NCBI GenBank assembly: GCA_029945375.1
Contig: CM057066.1
Location: 1-64,000, forward strand
DNA from: Agaricus subrufescens
Taxonomy: Eukaryota; Basidiomycota; Agaricomycetes; Agaricales; Agaricaceae
Length of the DNA stretch: 64,000 bases
Reading direction: 5' to 3'
The translations under genes and the position numbers were made by a program. This document shows positions 21,660 to 32,600 of the stretch, piece by piece; positions within the stretch are counted from its first letter, which is position 1, and every line of letters begins with the position of its first letter. The notes beneath the pieces were generated by a model. It saw nothing but the letters and a program-made list of their open reading frames with translations, made no database searches and was not told the DNA's origin.

Positions 21660-22650
21660 TCAGTTCTCACACATTAATATTATTTAAGTCTTGTCACACA
21701 ATTAGAGGGTCACAATCAGGAGTTTTGTAATTTGTTTAGCCTACGTGGTATAATCACATATTTGTAATTTTGATTCTTCACTTACCATTATCAACTGGGA
21801 AAGATACATAAAACATTTTCTTAGCTTGAAATCATTGTACGACATTTCTGTTACCTTCAAAACATATGATTAGTATTATCTAGTTCTTCAAATTGAAATA
21901 CATTGTTATTAATAGGTAGTGTCTGGTGGCTTTAAAAAAAAGTTGAATTAAATTACATGATCAATTATATAATCATTAATTTTTCATGCTTTCGGTGGTA
22001 TTTATTCATTAAAATCTGCGTTACTAACATCAATTGTTGTAATAGAACACATAATTAACAAAGTACATGCTTTGCTCACCATTTATGCTTCATATTGCCG
22101 ACTATGTAAGCTGTAAAGAATATCCAACAGTGGTTGAGATGATGCTGTCCCCGAACCTCTCTTGTTCATGCTATACATCAACAACACTCGTCGACATCAT
22201 GTCTGCCACCGCCCAGAACAGGTCCATTGTCACTTTGTCCTACGTTGCTGCAAACAGGTTGACAAATGTCTGGTAAAGCAAGTGACTGAGAGGGTGTGTA
22301 AAGACACTGACGGTAATTCTTTTTTTTTTTGGAATCGGCTTTTATTACGCGACGCACTAGCGCTGGCCATAGTACAACACAAAGACTGTACAAATAGCAA
22401 TTCACTACACCCAAGCAAGCTTCAATGTAAACGTAGAGCCGAGAAACGCTATGTCACTGAAGGCAATATACGATATACTGTAACGTCTATTGAGTATGAA
22501 TGTCATGGTGGAACATGAGAGCAAGATGTAAATCGAGTCTGAATAGGTTATGCTACAGAGATTACAACGAAATTGATTTAAAAAAAACGGCTACACTGAA
22601 GGGCTAACGAGTTCTTCAATCACGCGAAGTCGACAGATCGACCTCAGGGC
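21660..22650. other. AT-rich stretch, no gene
   Basis: Nothing recognised. A run of 12 T at about 22319-22330 could be the poly-A end of an old minus-strand retro-insertion, but no second feature supports that. Confidence 0.3.
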
Positions 22651-22654
22651 CTCG

Positions 22655-22770
22655 AAACCGGGAGCGAGACAGTAGAGAGTACGCCGAGACAGCAGGAATT
22701 TTGCCGTGACAACGAAGAGCACGCCGAGACAGCAAAGAATACGCCGAGGCAGCGAAGGGGCAAGGACAGA
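22655..22770. repeat. Short imperfect tandem repeat (CGCCGAGACAGC)
   Basis: Four or five spaced copies of a ~30-bp unit around CGCCGAGACAGC(A/G)AA. No coding meaning seen. Confidence 0.5.
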
Positions 22771-23329
22771 GCTTCAACACTAAAAGGGAGGATTGAGACG
22801 ATGGCTCAGGGTTTCAAAATAAGGACTGTAGCTGAGGTGATCAAACTACGAGAGAGGCCGATTATTCGATATCCTACTACACTGTGGCTCTTTATATACA
22901 CATTTTCAGCATAGATTGTTGAGTGGCGAGAGTCACCGACATCGTAAAGTTTTTAAACTTAGATTCATACCCGATATCTAATACAACAGAAAATTTTTTA
23001 TTCTCTCGTTCTCTTCCTCGAAGACGAGAGCGCCGTTATCTTCCCCCTTTTTCCTGTCTACCGAAGTTGGACGGCCGATGGCCTTATCATACGTCAGGGG
23101 GTGAGTCTGAGGGATAAGAGTTGGCTGATTACTCTTGGATCGTCCCTGTAATGGTTGCAATGGTTTACGAGTCGGAAATTAATGTCATCTTAAGTATGGG
23201 CCGCTTCCGCGGGATTGCTGGGTAGAGGAAATCGAGAGTGGCTTTTCGGGATGGCGATGGTTAGTGGAAGGGATGGTGATCGGCCGAATCAGACATAACC
23301 GATTAACCGATTACTCATCCCTACAGCAA
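22771..23329. other. Gene-free stretch
   Basis: No gene, splice pattern or clear repeat recognised here, apart from short GATTAACCGATTA-like direct repeats near 23300. Confidence 0.3.
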
Positions 23330-25105
23330 AGTAGGGAATGAGTCATGGAAGCAGAAGACAAGGAGGAGAGGAAGGGGATCACTTTGCAAACTTTGAGAAT
23401 GGGGTATACTCGAAGCGCACCTTCTTCTGTGGGGCGCATGGCGTGAACGCAGCCTTCAGACAGGTTGCCAGGGGCCGCATGGACGCGGAAACGCTATTAG
23501 ATGAGACTCACCAAAGCGGGTATGTTGTAAAGTGACTCTACACCCTCTCTCAAAGACGTGGACGGCATTTCCGTTGCATTGAGCATGAGCATGGGCACGG
23601 AAATGTTATTGGACGAGACTCACCAAAGCGGGTATGCTGTAAAGTGACTCTACGCCCTCTCTCAAAGACGTGGTCGCCATTACCGCTACGGTGAGCACGA
23701 AAGGGGCTCTATTACTTGTCGCCGATGCTTGGGTCATACTACAGTTATTCCACCGATGGGGAGTCACCCTCAATAAAAGAGTACTTCGCCGACGAACGTC
23801 TTGTAGCAAGGCCTGCTGGCACAACGTCAAGCAGTAGTAATCTCACCGACGAATGTCTGATAGAAAACTGATGGAAGCAAACAAAGCGGCGGAGACACAC
23901 TTTGGGTGCAACGTCGTCTGGGACGCATAGCATGAATGCGACCTTCAAGCAGGTTGCCATGGGCCGCGTGGACGCGGAAACGCTATTAGATGAGACTCAC
24001 CAAAGCGGGTATGTTGTAAAGTGACTCTACACCCTCTCTCAAAGACGTGGACGTCATTTCCGTTGCGGTGAGCATGAGCATGGACACGGAAATGTTATTG
24101 GATGAGACTCACCAAAGCGGGTATGCTGTAAAGTGACTCTACACCCTCTCTCAAAGACGTGGACGTCATTTCCGTTGCGGTGAGCATGAAAGGGGTTCTA
24201 TTAAGTGTCGCCGACGCCATGGGTGACGCTACAGTTATCCCGTTGGTAGGAAGTCACCCTCGATTATAGAATGCTTCGCCGACGAACGTCTTGTAGCAAG
24301 GCCTACTGGCACAACGTCAAGGAGTAGTAATCTCACCGACGAATGTCTGGCGATGGGTGCGAATGGCCAGGGGCGAAAGCTAAATGGAAGAGCCTTGGCC
24401 GCGACCACCGACGTGGCGTCTGGTCCCGCTGACGCAACGTCAAGAATCAGGATCTTCACCGACAAACGTCTGATAGAAAACTGATGGAAGCAAACAAAGC
24501 GGCGGAGACACACTTTGGGTGCAACGTCGTCTGGGACGCATAGCATGAATGCGACCTTCAAGCAGGTTGCCATGGGCCGCGTGGACGCGGAAACACTATT
24601 AGATGAGACTCACCAAAGCGGGTATGCTGTAAGTGACTCTACACACTCTCTCAAAGACGTGGACGTCATTTCCGTTGCGGTGAGCATGAGCATGGACACG
24701 GAAATGTTATTGGATAAGACTCACCAAAGCGGGTATGCTGTAAAGTGATTCTACACCCTCTCTCAAAGACGTGGATGTCATTTCCGTTGCGGTGAGCATG
24801 AAAGGGGTTTCTATTAAGTGTCGCCGACGCCGTGGGTGACGCTATAGTTATCCCGTTGGTAGGAAGCCACCCTCGATTATAGAATACTTCGCCGACGAAC
24901 GTCTGGTGAGCAAGGCCTGCTGGCACAACGTCAAGCAGTAGTAATCTCACCGATGAACATCTGGTGATGGATCGGCAATGAGGGAAAGCTAAATGGAAAA
25001 CCTTTGGCCGGGACCACCGACGTAAAGCCTGGTGCTCCAAAGTCCCGCTGACGCAACGTCAAGAATCGGGATCTTCACCGACGAATGTCTGGTGAAAGAT
25101 AGAGT
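23330..25105. repeat. 613-623-bp tandem repeat, about three copies
   Basis: Unit boundaries at the GATGGAAGCAAACAAAGC block fall at 23870, 24483 and 25106 (last copy altered), giving periods of 613 and 623 bp; a first diverged copy fills 23330-23869. Inside each unit an ~120-bp piece (GAGACTCACCAAAGCGGGTA ... CTCTCAAAGACGTGGACG) is itself doubled. Blocks TTCGCCGACGAACGTCT, GGCACAACGTCAAG and CTCACCGACGAATGTCTG recur. Small open frames inside are copies of each other and not genes. Confidence 0.8.
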
Positions 25106-25552
25106 GATGGAACCAAACAAAGCGTCTCCGTGCTTTGTTTGGCATGTCATTCTTCAACCATCAATCACACCATGAACGCAGCATCAGAGTATCAGTGTCC
25201 AGCGCATTACCCGTCAGACGTTACGTCGACGAACGCTTGTGCTATTGCTTCCAGATGTCATCATCGGCGGCGACGGCATGTCCCTGGGATATCTCTGACG
25301 TGTTCGTCGATGATTCTATACAGGGCCTGCGCAGATCTTAGCTTGTACGCACGAGCGTCGGGGGAGGTTGGGAGCCTTGCACGGTGAGTTAAGTATTAGC
25401 ATCTTAGAGTGTTTATCCGCTCACATAGTCTGGGCATCCGCATCTCTTTCCGCGAGTTAATCCCTGCCCACATAATGTAGACTTCCTCAATCTGACCGAC
25501 ACCGATTCTCTACTCCCCCACAGTCGCCATATTTCCGGTGTCCTTCTCTGTG
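25106..25552. other. Upstream region of family gene A
   Basis: No supported gene. A short open frame at 25173-25387 lacks coding features. It starts in a fragment of the preceding repeat (GTGATGGAACCAAACAAAGC). Confidence 0.35.
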
Positions 25553-25554
25553 AG

Positions 25555-25561
25555 TCTATAA
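25555..25561 (+). promoter_or_regulatory. TATA box of gene A
   Basis: CTATAAAG lies about 45 bp before the ATG at 25600, the same distance as in its paralogues. Confidence 0.5.
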
Positions 25562-25599
25562 AGTCGACCCGTGGATCCAATTAGCCACTCATCTCCTCC

Positions 25600-26266
25600 A
25601 TGTCCACACCAAAACGTTTGTTTTCGTCCACCACCCAGGAGCCTGCCTATTTCTACTCCTGGAGCCTTGAGCTTCCTCGCCGCTTTTGGCTTGCATTTGG
25701 CCAGGAGTATAAACATGTACACATCAACATCAAGTGGCCTTGCCGTTCAGTAGAGCCCGTCCTCGACCTCAAAGAGTACAAGAACGCTTCTCCGCCCATC
25801 TTAGGCTCTATGATGAACGTGTTCGGCGAGGCGGGTCTTCGAGTTCGCCTTCCGGGCGAGGTTATATCAGTATGTCATTCTTGTCTCAAAGTAATTATAT
25901 TGAACTGACTAGAAAAGTTTGACGCGATCTTGAGAACCGCTATGATAAAAACTATCGACGGCATTGAAGTTATGATCGAGGAAGCAGATGTATGCTGAAT
26001 CCTCTACCGTAATGCTCCTATTGAAAACCTGCAGGTCTCTATTCAGTCTCGGTATTATGAAATCGAGGGTCGAGTGGTCGATTCCACAAGGCTACGCGCG
26101 TATAATTGCCAGCCACTCCCTGATGATTATTGTACCAAGTTTTTTTAATAATCTCAAATTTGTACTGATTCTTCGCCTTCCAGCTCTCAGGATAGCTGGG
26201 CTTGTGATTGAAGCTTCAATGGAAGAGAAGTTTTGGAAAGAGCCTTCTCCGTCTCCCTTGCCATGA
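25600..26266 (+). CDS. Unknown small-protein family, member A
   Basis: Four exons (25600-25869, 25918-25989, 26035-26131, 26184-26266) join in frame to about 173 residues. Exon 2 (72 nt), exon 3 (97 nt) and the intron phases (0, 0, 1) are identical to those of members B and C, which fixes the model. Shared marks: RFWLA in exon 1, ASPPILGSMM with a RLPG ending in exon 1, TIDGIEV in exon 2, YEIEGRV...LRAY...LPDDY in exon 3, VIEASMEEKFW in exon 4. No signal peptide, membrane segment or known domain; alternating hydrophobic residues suggest a compact alpha/beta fold. Function unknown. It is the most diverged of the tandem members. Confidence 0.7.
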
Positions 26267-26880
26267 GCGTGTTCCACAGGGAAGGGTCCCTTATTGTTTC
26301 ATTACGGTAGCCTCGTAACCTCATACCATATGTAAATGTAAAGATACATTACTTTATAGAGGAGGTAAACTGACTATCAACAATAGTAACAGGAATAGCT
26401 TTCACCAACTTAATCGGTGGTGACGCAGGAGTCTTGCCGACGATAAATTAAGAAGAGACCGCTTCACCAAGGACTGTCTAGTGAATTGATTAATCTGCCT
26501 GTGGTCTACCGGCAAACGCGGGTCCTTCACTCGATGGTTAATTTTTCACTATCCCCCCGGCCTCGCGCTTTCCTCGAAGTCCTCCAAAATTAAGTAGGAA
26601 TGTTTCTGAGCCTCTTATATTAAAACTGCGTTAGCTCTTTACAGAACGCATGCATATTGGTGTTCTCACTATTTTTTAACGCCACCCGCTGCTGTAGCCG
26701 TGATGTCCAGGAGCATACGTCTCACCCGCACTAGGTGACAGGCAAGAACAGAATCCTTTACACGACAACAGGATACCGGTGACCTATTCACGTTTATCTC
26801 TTTGTCAGTTCGACTTTGTTCTTCCTTCCGATCACTGTTCCTGTGGTTATCCGCCCTCCTCACAGCACATCCCTCCCGGC
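26267..26880. other. Intergenic region; left end of a ~1.46-kb tandem duplication
   Basis: No gene. From about 26590 the DNA matches 28050 onward, including the segment with AACGCCACCCGCTGCTGTAGC and CGACAACAGGATACCGGTGA, so gene B and its promoter were duplicated as one block to give gene C. Confidence 0.6.
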
Positions 26881-26885
26881 CCTGG

Positions 26886-26893
26886 GTATATAG
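26886..26893 (+). promoter_or_regulatory. TATA box of gene B
   Basis: TATATAGCTCGATG lies about 43 bp before the ATG at 26929 and is conserved in gene C. Confidence 0.55.
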
Positions 26894-26928
26894 CTCGATG
26901 CGGTGGTTCATCCTATCGCTTACTATCC

Positions 26929-27658
26929 ATGCCTGTCGAGTCGCTTCCACCATCTTCACCTCCATCCGACGACTCCTTGTCCAGTGAAGAACCTGAAAGG
27001 TTCTACACCCACGGCCTCAGGCTTCCCTATCGCTTTTGGCTTGCCTTGGAGCAGGAGGATGGCGTTTCTTATAATCTCCCCCATCCGCCCCCGATCATCG
27101 AGCCTGCTCTTGACCTATTTGAATATCTGTATTCTTCCCCTCCTATCCTCGGGTCCATGATGATAAGGTTCGACCATATGGGTCTTCGAGCTCGCCTCCC
27201 CGGCAAGGTTATATGGGTATTTCAAAATTTATTATCTTGATGAGTAGATTGAAACTGATGGAGATAGGTTTATCCTGATGTTAGGAGAGTGGTACTTGAA
27301 ACCATTGATGGCGTTCGAATCACGGTCTTGGAAGCATATGTATGTTTATGATCATTCTCCCTTCTCAGATTTTTATTAATTCTCCCACAGGCTCCCCCCG
27401 ACTCTAACTTCTATGAATTCGAGGGCAGAATTTCGGGCCCCACCGAGCTACGTGCGTATTCAGGTGGGCCCCTCCCCGATGATTACTGTGCGTAATTTTT
27501 TCCCCTTTTTTAATTCAAAGACTTTTCTTATATTCCTGCAATTAGCTTTCAACTTTGCAAGGCGCGTCATTGAAGGATCAATGGAGGAAAGATTTTGGGC
27601 GTTGCCTGCTCCTGATCATGAAGACACAAGTAGCTCTTCCATTGAGTTGTTCGAGTAA
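26929..27658 (+). CDS. Unknown small-protein family, member B
   Basis: Four exons (26929-27216, 27268-27339, 27391-27487, 27546-27658) encode 189 residues. Introns are 51, 51 and 58 nt with GT..AG ends (GTATTT, GTATGT, GTGCGT donors). Residues 1-25 are Ser/Pro/acidic. Then come ERFYTHGLRLPYRFW, a PPIIEPALDLFEY segment, SSPPILGSMM, and the shared exon 2-4 marks (ETIDGVRITVLEAY; FYEFEGRISGPTELRAY; RRVIEGSMEERFW). The tail is acidic. Exon lengths are identical to gene C, and the two proteins are nearly the same, pointing to recent tandem duplication under coding constraint. Role unknown; no known domain recognised. Confidence 0.8.
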
Positions 27659-28340
27659 TCTGTATACTATAGTTCTCTATCAACCTATGAATGTTTTTGC
27701 GCTGCTTGATCCCTGCTCACTGACTAATCCTGCTTCACTTATGTTCGAAGTCAACAACTATTGTGTTCCTAGAGCTCAACTTGTCATCGAAGATCCCTCG
27801 CGGCCTGTCTCCTAGTGCGTGCCTTATTCCTCGTCTTTGACGTAATTTTTGGCGTTCTCACACCTCGGCAGAACACGTCACCTCCAACACCTGATAGCCG
27901 TCTCAATCGAAATGCATCGTCTCCGACCGTGTCGTGAAGGAGCGGTATCGGGATGAAAATCGACACGCATCGTCTTCGACGCTGTCGCGAAGGTGTGGTA
28001 TCCGTGAATCATAGTAAACAAAGGAATAATTGGCAGTATGGACCAAAATTAAGTAAGAATTCCTCTGTCCGCTTATACTAACTAGGTTACTAACTAGGTT
28101 AACTCTTCACCAAACGTATGCCTTTTAGTGTTTCCGTTGTTTTTTTAACGCCGCCCGCTACTGTAGCCGTGATGTCTAGGAGCATACGTATCACCCGCAC
28201 TACGTGCCAGGCAAAAACGAAAATCCTTTCCACGACAACAGGATACCGGTGACCTATTAACGTTCATCACTTTGTCAGTTCAACTTTATTCCTCCTTCCG
28301 ATCACCGTTCCTGTGGTGATCCGCCCTCACAGTACCTCCC
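27659..28340. other. Intergenic region with a duplicated CATCGTCTCCGAC block
   Basis: No gene. 27830-28020 (GACGTAATTTTTGGCGTTCTC, AACACGTCACCTC, CATCGTCTCCGACCGTGTCG) recurs at 29295-29480 after gene C, as part of the 1.46-kb tandem duplication. Within it CATCGTCT(C/T)CGAC and GTGAAGG are themselves repeated twice. Confidence 0.55.
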
Positions 28341-28341
28341 T

Positions 28342-28350
28342 CACATATAT
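28342..28350 (+). promoter_or_regulatory. TATA box of gene C
   Basis: CATATATAGCTCGATG, about 40 bp before the ATG at 28388; same sequence and spacing as gene B. Confidence 0.55.
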
Positions 28351-28387
28351 AGCTCGATGTGGTGGATCATCCTATAGCTTACTATCC

Positions 28388-29115
28388 ATGTCTGCCGAGT
28401 TGCTTCCGTCGTCTTCACCCCCGTCCAACGACTCTATGTCAGATGAAGAACCTGAAAGGTTCTACACCCACGGCCTCAGGCTCCCCTATCGCGTTTGGCT
28501 TGCCTTCGAGCAGGAGGATGGCGTTTCTTATAATCTCCCCCATCCGGCTCCGATCGTCGAGCCCGTCCTCGATCTATTGGAATATCTGAATTCTTCTCCT
28601 CCCATCCTGGGGTCCATGATGAGAAGGTTCGCCCGTATGCGTCTTCGAGCTCGCCTCCCCGGCAAGATTATATGGGTAAATGAAAATTTATTGTCTTGAT
28701 GGGTGGATTGAAACCGATGGAGATAGATTTCTCCTGTTGTTAGGAGAGTGATACTTGAAACTGTTGATAACGTTCGAATCACGGTCTTGGAAGCATACGT
28801 GTGTTCATTCTCCCTTTGTCAGGTCCTCATTAATTCTCCCCCAGGCTCCCCCCGGGTCTAACTTCTATGAATTCGAGGGCAGAATTTCGGGCCCCACAGA
28901 GCTGCGTGCGTATTCAGGTGAAGCCCTCCCAGATGATTATTGTGCGTAATTCTTTTCCTCTTTTTTTTGATTCGAAGACTTGTCTTATATTCCTTCAATT
29001 AGCTTTCAACTTTGCAAGGCGCGTCATTGAAGGGTCAATGGAGGAAAGATTTTGGGCGTTGCCTGTTCCTGATCATGAAGACACGAGTAGCTGTTCTACT
29101 GAGTCGATCAACTAG
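28388..29115 (+). CDS. Unknown small-protein family, member C
   Basis: Four exons (28388-28675, 28727-28798, 28845-28941, 29003-29115) with exactly the lengths of member B (288, 72, 97, 113 nt), giving 189 residues. Substitutions relative to B are scattered and leave no frame break, for example SMSDEEPERFYTHGLRLPYR, LLEYLNSSPPILGSMM, ETVDNVRITVLEAY. The introns have diverged more than the exons. It is the downstream copy of the 1.46-kb tandem duplication and carries the same promoter. Function unknown. Confidence 0.8.
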
Positions 29116-29656
29116 TCCGTATACTGTAGTTCTCCAACAACCTATAAATGCTTTTGCACTGCTTGATCCCTTGTGTGCTCACCAATGAATCCTACTTGAG
29201 TTACGTCCAAAGTCAACAGCTGTTGTTCCTACCGTTCAACCTGTCATCGAAGGTCCCTCGTGGCCTGTCTCCTTGTGCGTGCCTCATTCCTCGTCCTTGA
29301 CGTAATTTTTGGCGTTCTCACACCTCAGCACAACACGTCACCTCTAACTGATAGCTGTCTCCATCGAGATGCATCGTCTCCGACAGTATTGTGAAGGAGT
29401 TATATGGAGATGAAAGCCGAGACACATCGTCTTTGACGCTGTTGTGAAGGTGTGATATCCGTGAATCATAGCGAACCAAGAAATAGTTGAGAGTGGCTAG
29501 ATTAAGTTAACAGGATAGCGGCATGTAACATGACTCTAGAGACTAGGGAGAATTCCAGAATAGAGAGAACATAGAATTGACTGAGCATTTACGGTAGATA
29601 CAACGGATCCAAGTAGATATACTTCCATATGTCTGATTATACTGCTGCCGAGAAAA
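29116..29656. other. Intergenic region after gene C
   Basis: No gene. Up to about 29480 it is the second copy of the block described after gene B; 29500-29656 is unrecognised and leads into the 3' end of the minus-strand SNF2-like gene. Confidence 0.45.
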
Positions 29657-32600
29657 CTAACCCGATTTCTTCGCCTTTTCTCGATGACCTTTCAATGCCG
29701 ATCTGGGAGGCACGCGAGACCCTCCCGAACTTTGGCGCTCCATGGGCAGCGCGGCGGGAGAAGTGGATGTTACGAAAACGTCGCGCGGCGACGGAGTGGC
29801 AGCTTGTTGAGAAGGGCGACGCACCTGCTCAGGAGCAGGGCGTATTTGCTGAGGGACACGATGTACTGACGGAGCGACGACTTGCTGAGAGGGATGACGC
29901 ACCTGCTGAGGAGCAGGGCGTGCTTGCTGAGGGACATGATGTACTGATGAAACGGCAGCTTGTTGCGAGGGATGACGTCCCTGCTGAGTCGCAGGGCGTA
30001 CTTGCTGAGGGGTAGGATGTACTTGTCTACAAGAAGGGTGGATTTGTGTCGTAACGGGAGATGGTTGTTGTGTGGAAGGGTGTATTTGTGTAGTGGCAGA
30101 AGATGGCTCCGGTAAGGTTTTTGATTCTATGCGGGCTCGGCCTCGCGAAGTATGCTTTCTATGGTGTGGGTGGGGTGCGCCTGGTGACCGACCACGCGGG
30201 ATAAAGGAATCATCCAATTGTGAGTCCCATTGCAGAGGTGGAGGTTCGTGGGCCGGTGGGTTTGTAGGAAGACTGCGACGAAATCCGAGCTGAGATGCGA
30301 GAGGTAGAGATGCGTCTCGACGAGCATTTAATACAGGGCGTGCCAGAGGAGCCGATTTGCGGGCAAAGGGATTTTTGGTGCCCGGCTTTCTGCCAGCTAG
30401 GGAGAGATATGGAAAAATGAACAAATGACGAGATAAATAAATGCTTACATCTTGGTGCTTGACGATCCTCATCAGCCTGGGGCGTGTTTTCTGCTGTGGG
30501 GGTTGCCACGGATTTCTTCTCAATGGGATCGGATGGCGAAACAATCCTTGCTGCCAAAGATGCTGGTCTTCGTTAACCCTCTGTCGGTCTTGATAAAGGA
30601 TGCTACGTACTATCATCAGATTGACCACTAGGGCCCGCTACGGTTGCACTTGCTGCTACAAGGTTAGAACGATCTTCAGCGCTAATAGTTCCGTGACGAG
30701 GTCGTTTTTGAGGTGGCGATCTGTCGTGTGGACTTGGGACGTCAACAATCATTTTATCTGCATCGGGCTCATTTTCCGAAGCTGGATCTGATTTATCGAC
30801 GTTGTATGTATTCCCGTCTAGTAAGAGCTGTTAAGATGACCACAGTGAATATTCAATATGCACACCTTCAGAAAGTGCGGTAGAGGTAAAGCCCTCGCTG
30901 TACTCAGGTTCTGATACGTAATCTAAAGGTGAACTGCCGCGTCAAGATCTTTTGTTCCAGCATAGAAAGGGTATTGACAACAAACCTGAAGTAGGTATTA
31001 TGCCGTCGCTGAAGCCCTCACTGTCAGATGGACACCGGGACAAATGACCGCTTTTAGGGGAAGTTATCGGGGAAGTCATATCGGTGTCTTCGTCTACGAT
31101 ACTGCGCCTACTCTGCTGCGTAGGCAACATTGACATACTGGAATCAACATCTCTTGTATTGCTGAGACTCTTTTGTGTGGTGATATCACCAGTACTTGAT
31201 GGATCGCAGGAAGAGGCAACGTCTGAGGAGAGAGGTGGCTGGCCACGAGACGAGATACCTGTTAAGTCATAAGCCTTTTGCCATGCAGTCTTCTCAATGT
31301 TATAGATACCTGAATCGGGCAACCCCTCGTCTTCGCTAATGATGGACTTACTGATACGCTTTTTCCTCTGCTTGCGCGCTGTAACATGCATGGCAGGATC
31401 CGACTCCGGCTTGGTCAAAGGAGCTGAAGGCGCAGGATCAGCCACACCACTAGCATCTCCTTCCGTCGGGCAGACAGGTGTCGGAGCCGCGATGGTCGAA
31501 GGCATGTCTTCCTTGTCTTTTTTTACTGCCTTCTTGGTGAGACGCTTGGTCCTCCTTGGTTTCTGATCGAGTTGAGATTGAGAATTATCGTCTATGATGT
31601 CCGTCTCGTTCTCGTCGAAATCGTCTGGAATCTGGCCTTGTAACAGCGATCTCAAATCTGAGATCCATTCGATGAGTAATGAGATCCAATTACGGAGAAG
31701 TTTACTTGCCTTCACCCATACCTTTGTTCACAAAGGCGTCATATAACTTATGTTTCCCGCATGCGACAGAATACATGAGAGGGTCCGAAGAGTCGTTTGC
31801 GAGGATATGGATAGATTTAACTATTTTTTGCTGCGGTTGTCGGTGTGCTCGACCTCGTATCTGTCGCACATCCTGAGCCGACCACGGTTGGTCCTGAGAA
31901 ACAAGTGAGTAATTATGTTACATGACGAGGAAGTTTGTGACTCACAAAGAAGATGACAACATCAGCAACAGAGAGATTAAGACCAACACCGCCAACACTC
32001 GAGAAAATCAGAACACGAGCAGGGTGCTGGGGATTGACAAAGTCCTTAACGCGCTTTGCTCGCAGTTGAAAGCTGACCTCCCCATGTATAGCCAGGCTTT
32101 CAACATCATAGAGCTTAAGTACCTGAAGAATGGATCGGTTGTGTATTAGCAACAATATTGTGTCTCATAAAACTAGCAGGACTTAACATTTTGCAGGAGT
32201 GGCGCCATAGATGGAAACTCGCCATAAACGATGATTCGCCGGGTCCTCTGCGTTTTAGCGTCTGTGACCTTGGGAATTGGAGGGAAATTTGGCCTTCCCT
32301 CCTCAAAAGTAACGTCTTCGACATTGTCATGCGAGAGGTAATGGACACAAATTCGGGCCAAGATCTCCATTTTCGTACTCTTGACGGGCTCCCATTCTTC
32401 AAGTGAGCGAAATGTCGGCCACAAGCTGTCAGCATCGTCCTTCGCGTAGCCGACTGCCAAACGATACTCGAGATAGAAATTCTAGGTGGGTGAATTGAAT
32501 TGATCGGTAGTGATATCCATGCATATTTCTTACCCTCGTCCGAATCCCATTCGGATTAGCATTCAGCATCCTTTGAGATGGTAAGAAATGTCTCATGGGA

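Noticed and set aside
23500..24750. Small proteins encoded in the 613-bp repeat (MNATFKQVAMGRVDAE type)
   Set aside because: Frames are short, differ between copies and end at repeat edges; no codon or motif support.
29629..30015. Plus-strand open frame of 128 codons with Glu/Ala/Asp repeats
   Set aside because: It is antisense to the repeat-rich C-terminus of the minus-strand SNF2-like gene, which is supported by its paralogue.
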